This document shows, piece by piece, positions 56,475 through 64,000 of a stretch of DNA of 64,000 nt. How positions within the stretch are numbered: position 1 is the stretch's first letter; each line of letters starts with the position of its first letter. Below the pieces are notes generated by a model. It searched no databases and had not been told where the DNA came from. It saw only the letters and a list, made by a program, of their open reading frames with translations. A program made the position numbers and the translations under genes. The stretch covers positions 372,001-436,000 of the forward strand of contig OZ025710.1 of NCBI GenBank assembly GCA_964019335.1, written 5' to 3'. The stretch is from Diplonema japonicum (taxonomy: Eukaryota > Euglenozoa > Diplonemea > Diplonemida > Diplonemidae).

Positions 56475-58731
56475 GAAAGATACAAGGTTCTATTATTTAT
56501 ATTAATTCTCACCCCTCGGAGAGAACGAAGAAAAAGATGAAGGAGAAGAAGAAAAAAAAAAAAAAAAAAAAAGAGAGATGCCGTTAGAAGCCTGATAATA
56601 ATGAAATTTTTAGGCACTATTTTATTTTTTATTTTTATTTTTATTTTTATTTAATTCAAACAAAGCAAATACAAAAAAAAAAAAAAAAAAAAAAAACATT
56701 CTCTAAATATAAGGCAGGCTGTAAAGATAGAGGGACAAAAAAAAAAGAAAAAAGAGATAACAAAAAAAAAGAAGAAGAAGAAACGGGAAAATCGTGAAAA
56801 CTCTTTTTTCGATTCTTTTTTTTTTTTTTTTCCTATTCTTTTTTTTTTCTTTGTCCCTTTTTTCTTTTTTTTTCCCTCTTCCTTTTTTCAACAAATATAA
56901 CTTGGCCGAGTTTTTCTTACAACAAAAAAAAATATTAATTATTAATCAAACAAATTTCAGTTATCACTCATAGTCTTGTTAACCCTGGTGGTAGGCTGTC
57001 TTGGGGATGAAAAACCCCCTTTTTTTCCGGTTTATTTTCTGGCTTCAAATAAGTGCGATATCAGCTTGGGGTCTTTCTTCCTCAGAGACCGGGGAAAAAA
57101 AGGGCTTTTCAAGACAGTACCCCTTCCCTCGTTGGTGTGGCCAAATGGGCGCCCACCCGAAATGTTATTTGATTGGGCGAGGGAGAAAAAAAAGGGGGGG
57201 GATAAAAAAAAAAAAAGAGAAAATAAAAAAATGAGCCATTCTTGGCACCCCGAGGAAAAAGAAATAAAAAAGAAATTTCACGGGGGTGTTTTTTTTTTTT
57301 TTTTTTTTCCCCTTTTTTTTTTTCCATCTCTATTTTTTTTTTTTTTTTCTACCACGTAGGCCAGAGTACACAACACCCACACCCCCCTCCCGTAATTTTT
57401 ATTAGGGGATTCCAAGAGTGAAAGAAATAGTGGAGTGGGGGGGAAAAAAATTTTTTTTCCCCCCCCTCTTCCTTTTTTTTTCTCTTTTTCTCTGCTCTGC
57501 TTTTCTAGCTGTATTTATTTTTTTTTCCTCCCCCGTGGATGTGCCCGTGGATGTGGTTTGAAACACAAGTGCACTCGCGTGTCGTCCACCTCCCCATGGA
57601 GAGTCTGTCATGCCAATTACCCACTAGCATATCCGTTGAAATATGCTTTTCTGAACGACCCTCATTCCCACAAACAAAAAAAAAAAAATTAGGCTTGGGA
57701 ATGAGTGCACTTTGGTATACGGGCCTGTCTAATCCTCCCTTCAGCTCTGTTCCCTTTCTTCCCGTTCTCGTTGTTTTTTTTCCCCCCCCCTCTTTTTTTT
57801 TCCCGTACCCCCCCTCCTAATTTGTTTTTTTGCCGTCTTGTTTTCCTGCTCCTTTCTTTTTTATTATTATTCTCTTGCCTCCCTTATATGCTCGTCCCGT
57901 ATTCTCAATCTTCAAGGGATTGCCCTGCAGTTCGAGCCGCTGGCCCGCTACTCTGGGATTTGCTTGAATAGAGAAGCGAGGCAGACCGAGGGAAGGCGTC
58001 CGCTCGATATTTCCCCCCCGTGAAAAGAAAGATCTCTGCTAACTTTTTTTTTTTTTTGTATGGGGAGACCCTTAAAAAAAAAAAAAAAAAAGTGAGAACC
58101 TTGAGTCTGTTTCAACACACGGTAAGCACTTAACTTTAATTTCGCGAGGGAAAAAAAAAAAAAAAAAAAATGCTTTTTTGGGTGGTGGGGATAACATGGA
58201 AATATAAGAAGTACATCAGATGTGTTGTTCGCTGTTGACCTCCTCGTCGGTCATCACCGGTAGCGCCCGAGTGGAAGAACGTAACGCAGATGCTCAGGGT
58301 GACGAACAGGCAGCAAACTGCACGAGCGCAGAATCTTGGTTACCCATGACGCCCCGGCTAGGGTTGAGCACCGCACGCATTAAGGACACGATGCGGAACG
58401 CAGAACAAGCTACTGCTCGGCCGAGGAGAGCCCCCTGTAATCAAGTAGGAAGTAGGTAGTTCGTGCTTCATTGCACGCTTAACGCCACCTAGTGTTGCAA
58501 TCAAATCCCCATTTTTTTTTTTTTTTTTCTTTGGTAATCTACGGAGTCGATCTCGGTTCCTGATCCACCAAGGGGGGAAATTTTTTTTTGTTTTTTTGTT
58601 TTTCCAGATTTACACGGTCGAGAGGAGGAAAGGGACAAAGGAAGAAGAAGAAAAAAAATAGAGGAGATAGACAGCCCTTCTCGTTTTTAAAAAAAAAAAA
58701 AATCTTCTTCCCAACCTATTCCTCCTCTTCT

Positions 58732-58766
<35 letters not shown>

Positions 58767-58913
58767 GTGGGCCTTAGCTAAAGACACTCCATAAGCCCAC
58801 ATTCACGAATTTTCCCAACCCCTCACAACTATCTATTCCTCTCTTATCATTTTTCCTTTCTTTTTTTTTTTCTTCCCTACAAAAAAAAAAAAAAAAAAAA
58901 AAGAGGGGGGAAC
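54302..58913. other. Gene-poor, homopolymer-rich region with anonymous islands
   Basis: Poly-A and poly-T tracts dominate, along with short ATTTT repeats (about 56617-56652). Mixed-composition islands lie near 55400-55530, 56310-56425, 57880-58020 and 58196-58515. No gene, tRNA or rRNA is recognised. Confidence 0.65.
58196..58515. other. Anonymous island, possible decayed coding or repeat fragment
   Basis: About 320 bases of balanced composition. On the minus strand a frame from about 58440 to 58217 reads through with one internal TGA and contains protein-like segments such as RIVSLMRAVLNPSRG and MTDEEVNSEQ. I cannot assign it to a family. It may be a fragment of a mobile element. Confidence 0.3.
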
Positions 58914-61180
58914 ATGATAGACACCTTTGTCTTCGGCACAAAGGAAGAGTCCACAGACGGGAGCAGCACAGCAGGCAGTGACCCTGTGGAAGAAAATGGT
59001 TTCGAGAATGAGCTGTTAGTGGAACGCCATTTGCTAAGAACACAACTAACGGCGGTAGAAACCCGGCTGAGAGAGGCCAGCGATGAACTGTATTTCAGCG
59101 GGCTACGGTACAAAGAGAAGGAGACAACAATAACAGAGCTCCACACCGAGCTAGACACCGAGAGGGGTAAGGTCAAAACCGTCACCAAGCAAATGTTAGA
59201 GCTCCAACGAACATGCCAAGCTCAATACTCGCAAATCTTAGAACTACAGTACCAGGTAAGGCAAGGCCAAGGACAACCTCAAAGCCAGCTAGAAAAGCAA
59301 CGACAAGGCTCCGAGAAGTTCCACAAACAAAAGGACCTCACCATGACACTGTTAAAAAGAAAAAGAAAACTCAAAGAAGCGAACCTTAAGCTGCAACGGC
59401 AGGTCGAGACCCTAGAGGCATCACAGATGCAAATGGAAGACCCACAAGGCAGCACGATAGGAGACATGCTCCAACTCCTCCGACAGCGTGACGAAGCTGT
59501 GCGTGCTGAGCGCAACACGTGGCACCAAAAACAACGGTCAAACTCAATGCACATAGCATCCAGTGGGTCAGCCACAGGAAGGGAATCTCGGTCGGAAGCT
59601 GCGTGGGACCTCCCTTTGTACAAAACAGTGCTCACCACCCCCGACGACGCTTATTTGGAATGCAAGCTGCAGAAATCTGTTTTCGGTGAAAACCTCGCCT
59701 CCCTGCGAAAGGAGGTCTCGCCGCTCTTGAAGGAGCTCAAGGAAGCGTCTGACCGTTCCGCCAACCACCTGTGGGGCTTGTTCACCAACAAGCGTGCGGC
59801 ATACCGTCCTAAGGAGGAGTTCTTCAAGGAGACCAGCGCGCTGCTCACAAGGTCGAAGGTCTTCGTGGCAGAGACACTTAGAAAGGTGAACACCTTTGCG
59901 AAGAACCTGATGAGAGAAGAAAAAACTTTCAAAGACAAATGGCTTGCCGAGCATGCCCCATCTGTCAGTGCAGGGTGCCAGGTTGACATCGAGCTTCCTC
60001 CCGACCCCAGGATACAATCCTTGGAAAACGAGATTGCCATGCTGAAGAAGCGGCTCACTAAACTCCGCCAAGACCACACCATTACCGAGCAGGACACGGC
60101 ACTCGCGAAGGACAAGGCGGAGCTGTGCCTCGCTGCCGTGCAGAGGAAGTTCTTCTCCCTCCACCAGGAACTCTACACAGCACTGCACCTCGTGTTTAAA
60201 CACCGGTACCGGTGGATCGCAAGGCTCCCCAACCCCCTGCGGGACCTGAAGCAGAAGACATCCGGCAAGGTGCGGACGGACTCCACCCACCTCTCCCTTG
60301 CGTTCAACGCGCAGCTGGGGAACGTTGTTGACAAGGTAAACACAGATTTATAAAAAAAAAAAATAAAAAAAGGATATCGAGTATCTACGAAAGTTCAGCG
60401 AGTACTTCACCTCGGATGAGATCTTTGGTGTTGACATGGCTGCTGTTTGGTATTATTTCTGAGAAAAAAGAAAAAAAAAAGAAGAAGAAAAGAAGAAGAA
60501 AATTTATCCTCCACAGTGAAGAGCAACGGGCGAACAAAGACCAGAAGCCCTCCACATCAGGGGGGCCATCCAAGGAGCCTGTGGTGGCTAGGCGTGTGTC
60601 GTCCGCATTGGGGCAACAAAGCCAGCCGCAGGCGAAACCGTTGACGGAGAGCACGAGCGGAAACGGGAATACCGCTACCACCATGCAGAAAAGAAGGTGC
60701 TCGGCACCTGCTGCTGCAGTCCCTGCTGAACGGGACAAGGAGAACAGGCTTGAATGGGATATGACAAGGATGGAAAACTGGCGGGCCAAACAGTCCCTCA
60801 TTTGGGAGAAGCGCAGATGCTCTAACCTAGCTGTATCGAGAGACTCCATTACCTACGTCCCAGCAAGGCAGTCCACTACTGCGCAGGCACCCCCTACCCT
60901 GCAGCAAGTTGACGAACTCATCAACTGGAAGCAAGATGTCATCCAAGGAGGCAGCAGGCCTACTGTGTCACCCACTGACCCTGCCCCGCCGACCCAGAGA
61001 CAGGCCTCAGCGGTCTTTAACAGGATTATGCTGAAAAGGAGAAATCTCCCTTTGCGGCCTGCTAGCGAGCCAAACCTCTCGGAAGGCAGCTACGGACGAG
61101 GCTACCTTTTAGAGGGGAACAGGGTTCAACATGGGGGTGGTGGGAGTGGCCCCCCTAGACCGCAGTCAGTTTCTTCGTAA
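58914..61180 (+). CDS. Coiled-coil protein, three exons (58914-60335, 60373-60449, 60517-61180)
   Basis: Joining three blocks gives a 720-residue protein with no frame conflict. Exon 1 ends ...GAC AAG before GTAAAC; exon 2 (77 bases) reads DIEYLRKFSEYFTSDEIFGV and on to MAAV; exon 3 resumes with a split Cys codon and EEQRANKDQKP. Without the introns, exon 1 would stop five codons later and exon 3 would lack a sensible start. Residues ~30-185 and ~365-410 are strongly charged, heptad-like coiled coil. The centre (~250-350) has many basic and aromatic residues, and the C-terminal third is low-complexity with many Ser, Pro and Arg. No named domain is recognised. The length, coiled coils and basic tail suggest a scaffold or cytoskeletal role, which is only inference. 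Confidence 0.65.
60336..60372 (+). other. Predicted intron 1 of the coiled-coil gene (37 nt, A-rich)
   Basis: Begins GTAAACACAG after AAG and ends in a run of A followed by AG. It contains the TAA that would otherwise terminate the protein. It has no pyrimidine tract, which is unusual, but the reading frame continues cleanly into coding-like sequence. Confidence 0.55.
60450..60516 (+). other. Predicted intron 2 of the coiled-coil gene (67 nt)
   Basis: Begins GTATTA after TTTG and ends TTTATCCTCCACAG. The interior is A/G-rich repeats. It interrupts a codon after the second base and removes an in-frame TGA. Confidence 0.6.
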
Positions 61181-61702
61181 TGAAGAATTTTTCTTTTTAT
61201 ATAGGTAGATAAGTAGAGACAAGGGGGACGTTCCAAAACAGGAACCTCCTTTATCTCATCTCTTCTTTTTATTTTTTTTTTCACCTATAGATAGAGCTTT
61301 TCTTTTTATTGTAATTTTTTTTTTTCGTACCTTTTTTGCACGCCCTTTTCAATTTTTTATTTGTTTAATTAGTACAATTTTTCTTTCTACTCTCCCCCCC
61401 CCACTATTTATTTATTGCGCCCCTCCCCTTTTTCAAAAGAAGGGAGAGCAATAAAAATAAATAAAAAATAAAAAAGTTTGGAGTGTGTTAAAAAAAAAAG
61501 AAAATTTTGCGGCAGTATTTTCAATTTTGTTTCTTTTCCTTCGTTCCTAACATTACACCACACCCCCCCCCTTTATTTTCTCCACAGCTTCTGTTTGTTT
61601 GCTTTTTTATTTTTTTTTTACTTTCTCCCTTCCCTGTAGCCGACCTTCAATTCACAGGATTGTAAAAAAGAGAGAAAAAAAAACACATTCCACACCAATA
61701 AG
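61181..61702. other. Intergenic region
   Basis: AT-rich with T runs. A clear pyrimidine tract ending TTCCCTGTAG at 61639 lies 63 bases before the next ATG and is a candidate splice acceptor. Nothing else is recognised. Confidence 0.65.
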
Positions 61703-62584
61703 ATGTTTCTCAAGAAATCGACAAATATTATGAAAAACAAGACATGGGCCCCTACCCATATTCTGATGCGGGAGATCATTGCGAAGGCACAAGAAAAGGC
61801 CGAACTAGAACGGGCAAAAGAAGAACAAAGGGAACAGGAACGAAAAAAGGAAAGAGAGATCAAATACTACCAAGAACTGCAAGAGCAGGCAGGCGGTGAG
61901 AAGAAAAAGGAACGCGTGGACTGGATGTACGAATACGGAGGGGTAAGGAAGCAGGCAGGGGTCGGACTGGAGATGGTGAGTGCTGACAAACCAACAACTA
62001 CACCGCAAGCACTTGAAAAACCTGTTGAGGAAAAAGCAAACAAACGGCTGCTTGCTGTGGACTTGGAGAACAAGATCCGCGAGGACCCCATGATGGCCAT
62101 GCAGGCGGCAAGAATGCAAGCACTGCAAGAGAAACTGAACGATCCGATGTGGGCGCTTGCCTTGAACCAGAAACGGAAGAAGAAACACGAGAGTAGCAAG
62201 AAGAAAGAGAAGAAGGAGATGAAGCACCGCCGACGGAGGGACTCCACAGACTCAACAACAACGAGGCGTGTGAAGAGGATCCGCAGGGAGGAGGACGAGG
62301 AGCGCAGGGCGGCCAACTCGTACAACAAGTACAACAGAAGACGCCCCGAGCTGACGGAGGGGGAGAAGAGGCAGCGCTTGCGTGACATGGAGTCGGATGC
62401 CCGCAGCTGGGAACGTGAGAAGAGGAACAGAATCGACACAGCCGGCAGGCGGGACAGGCGGGAGGAGGAGGAGAACAAAACGGGCGGGGCGTCCTACATG
62501 CGCGAGGTGAACAAGCAAATGATGGGAAGGTCCCTTGAGGAGAGAATACGGACGAGCAAGAACCGGTTTGTGGCTTGTGTGTGA
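61703..62584 (+). CDS. CWC25: CWC25-like pre-mRNA splicing factor, copy A
   Basis: 293 residues. A basic, Glu-rich N-terminal helix leads into ERVDWMYEYGG (~70-80), matching the L-D-W-M-Y motif that follows the CIR N-terminal domain in CWC25. The segment LENKIREDPMMAMQ corresponds to the family's K-I-R-E-D-P element, followed by N-D-P-x-W/K. Near the C-terminus, LTEGEKRQRLRDMESDARSW and SLEERIRTSKNRF match the family's terminal motifs. CWC25 joins the spliceosome around the first catalytic step and contacts the branch helix. The N-terminus is divergent: the conserved W-H of the CIR domain is W-A here, unlike copy B. A candidate acceptor is at 61639. Confidence 0.8.
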   Translation: MFLKKSTNIMKNKTWAPTHILMREIIAKAQEKAELERAKEEQREQERKKEREIKYYQELQEQAGGEKKKERVDWMYEYGGVRKQAGVGLEMVSADKPTTTPQALEKPVEEKANKRLLAVDLENKIREDPMMAMQAARMQALQEKLNDPMWALALNQKRKKKHESSKKKEKKEMKHRRRRDSTDSTTTRRVKRIRREEDEERRAANSYNKYNRRRPELTEGEKRQRLRDMESDARSWEREKRNRIDTAGRRDRREEEENKTGGASYMREVNKQMMGRSLEERIRTSKNRFVACV

Positions 62585-62667
62585 TGATGACTTTTGTACA
62601 ATGTGCCATTAGGAGTCCCTTTAGCTTTCTGCCACATGCCTTTTGTGTCTGGGTCGTCACTCAGCGC

Positions 62668-62707
<40 letters not shown>

Positions 62708-63342
62708 CGATCCTGTCACCTGTCACATGCAAGACTTTTTTTATAAGTATATGCAACTTGTGCCGAGCAAAAAACTTTCGCAGCATTTTAGAAACCTTTT
62801 TGCTCGTGCGAACAAAAAGACATGGATAGTCATTAAGAATTTTTTTTCTTACAACGCAGACTACCTACATATCTTTTAGCAAGCAAACTTTTTGAAAGAA
62901 TTGTTATTGTAAAAAAAAAAAAGAAAAAAAGAGAAAAAAAAGAGTAGGGGCAGCTTGTCCTGTAGGCGAAACCGGCTTGCACAAACAATCAGCTGACTCT
63001 TTTTTTTTCTCACGGGCCTTTTTTTTTTTTCTCATTTGTTGTCTTCCCTTTCTTTCTGATATCTTCCTTAGACCTTCACCAGCAGGATCAATATGGACTG
63101 CCGGGGTCGCACCCCCCTACCCCCCCCCCTATATTAAATAATCACTGCATCTTATTCCTTTCTAGCTCTCATGCGGTGTGCTAGCTTACGGCCAGCCCTC
63201 GATTTCCTTACTTTTGTTTTCTTTTTTATCTTTGAGGATTCCAAAGATTCACCCCATCCCATCCCACCCCCCATTCAAATACCACAGGACACACCACCCC
63301 ACCTCATCCTTCAAAAACAAAACAAAACAACAAGCTGCTAAG
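62585..63342. other. Spacer between the CWC25-like copies
   Basis: T run of over 30 bases near 62671-62703, a 10 bp inverted repeat at 62764-62806, and C-rich and A/C-rich tracts just before copy B. No gene is recognised. Confidence 0.65.
62764..62806. repeat. Short perfect inverted repeat (hairpin)
   Basis: CGAGCAAAAA (62764-62773) pairs perfectly with TTTTTGCTCG (62797-62806) across a 23-base loop. Function unknown. Confidence 0.5.
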
Positions 63343-64000
63343 ATGTACGCCAAAAAGCAAACGAACATCATGCGGCACAAGCACTGGCACACCGGTGGCT
63401 TCATAATGCGTGATAAGGTGGCAAAAGCACAAGAAAAGGAAGAATTAGAGAAGAAAAAGCAGGACATAAGGGAAAAAGAGAGGGAGAAGGAAAGAGAGAT
63501 CAAATACTACCAAGAACTGCAAGAGCAGGCAGGCGGTGAGAAGAAAAAGGAACGCGTGGACTGGATGTACGAATACGGAGGGGTAAGGAAGCAGGCAGGG
63601 GTCGGACTGGAGATGGTGAGTGCTGACAAACCAACAACTACACCGCAAGCACTTGAAAAACCTGTTGAGGAAAAAGCAAACAAACGGCTGCTTGCTGTGG
63701 ACTTGGAGAACAAGATCCGCGAGGACCCCATGATGGCCATGCAGGCGGCAAGAATGCAAGCACTGCAAGAGAAACTGAACGATCCGATGTGGGCGCTTGC
63801 CTTGAACCAGAAACGGAAGAAGATGCAAGAGAAGGAGGAAAAAAAGAACAAAAAGGACAAGAAAGAAAAGAAAAAAGAAAAGAAAGAGAAGAAAGAAAAG
63901 AAGGAAAAGCACCGCCGTCACAGGTCCTCCTCCTCGTCAACAGGCAACAGGAAGCGCCGACGGAGGGACTCCACAGACTCAACAACAACGAGGCGTGTGA
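63343..64000 (+). CDS. CWC25: CWC25-like pre-mRNA splicing factor, copy B (3' partial)
   Basis: Open from ATG 63343 to the window end (219 complete codons). The N-terminus is closer to the CIR domain consensus than copy A, with KHWHTGGFIMRDKVAKAQEK. From 63487 to 63823 the DNA is identical to copy A (61847-62183), encoding the WMY and KIREDP motifs. Then comes a Lys/Glu-rich expansion and an Arg/Ser stretch absent from copy A. From about 63956 the sequence matches copy A again to the edge. It is expected to act in the spliceosome, like copy A. Confidence 0.8.
   Translation, partial: MYAKKQTNIMRHKHWHTGGFIMRDKVAKAQEKEELEKKKQDIREKEREKEREIKYYQELQEQAGGEKKKERVDWMYEYGGVRKQAGVGLEMVSADKPTTTPQALEKPVEEKANKRLLAVDLENKIREDPMMAMQAARMQALQEKLNDPMWALALNQKRKKMQEKEEKKNKKDKKEKKKEKKEKKEKKEKHRRHRSSSSSTGNRKRRRRDSTDSTTTRRV

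Noticed and set aside
57900-57975. tRNA-like B-box (GTTCGAGCC at 57930-57938)
   Set aside because: The flanking bases do not form a T-stem, and no matching A-box or acceptor stem was found.
60416-60516. ATG at 60416 as start of a separate gene
   Set aside because: The first ~33 codons would be encoded by the predicted exon 2 in the wrong frame and by A/G-rich intron sequence; the three-exon model explains both neighbours better.
61805-62660. Minus-strand frames opposite CWC25 copy A
   Set aside because: Ser/Leu/Phe-rich shadows of a Lys/Glu/Arg-rich sense gene; the same shadows recur opposite copy B.

Overview
This 64 kb window is nuclear DNA from a protist. It has GC-rich coding blocks separated by long AT intergenic stretches full of poly-A and poly-T runs. 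All ten convincing genes lie on the + strand. Several have a pyrimidine tract ending in AG a short way upstream of the ATG. One gene is best read with two short GT-AG introns, and another encodes a flagellar-type RIIa/EF-hand protein. A directional gene array with likely splice acceptors before each gene, plus conventional cis-introns, suggests a euglenozoan, perhaps a diplonemid. That placement is inference; no rRNA or spliced-leader gene is present to prove it.

Positions 2-37402 are one uninterrupted reading frame of 12,466 codons, cut at its 5' end by the window edge. It encodes an enormous cell-surface protein: 18 von Willebrand factor A (VWA) domains alternating with Cys/Trp-rich modules, an inserted array of about 31 EGF-like repeats, a C-type lectin domain, two C-terminal EGF/tenascin-like motifs, one transmembrane helix and a short acidic cytoplasmic tail. 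Its codon use is extreme: only three TTA/CTA/TCA codons in the last 9,731. This produces spectacular but spurious antisense open frames.

Positions 39095-50362 carry six ordinary-sized genes. They are a Trf4-type nucleotidyltransferase homologue and an acireductone-dioxygenase-like protein, both with damaged active sites; a pair of nearly identical Ala-rich helical proteins; a RIIa/EF-hand axonemal-type protein; and a fatty-acid/sterol hydroxylase-family membrane enzyme.

Positions 50363-58913 are gene-poor, dominated by homopolymers, with a broken, internally deleted piggyBac transposase on the minus strand and a few anonymous higher-complexity islands.

Positions 58914-64000 hold a three-exon coiled-coil gene and a tandem pair of CWC25-like splicing-factor genes. 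That pair shares a 337 bp block of perfect identity; the second copy runs off the window end. No operon-like functional grouping is apparent. The two tandem duplications (Ala-rich and CWC25) and the internal duplications of the giant gene show recent local amplification.
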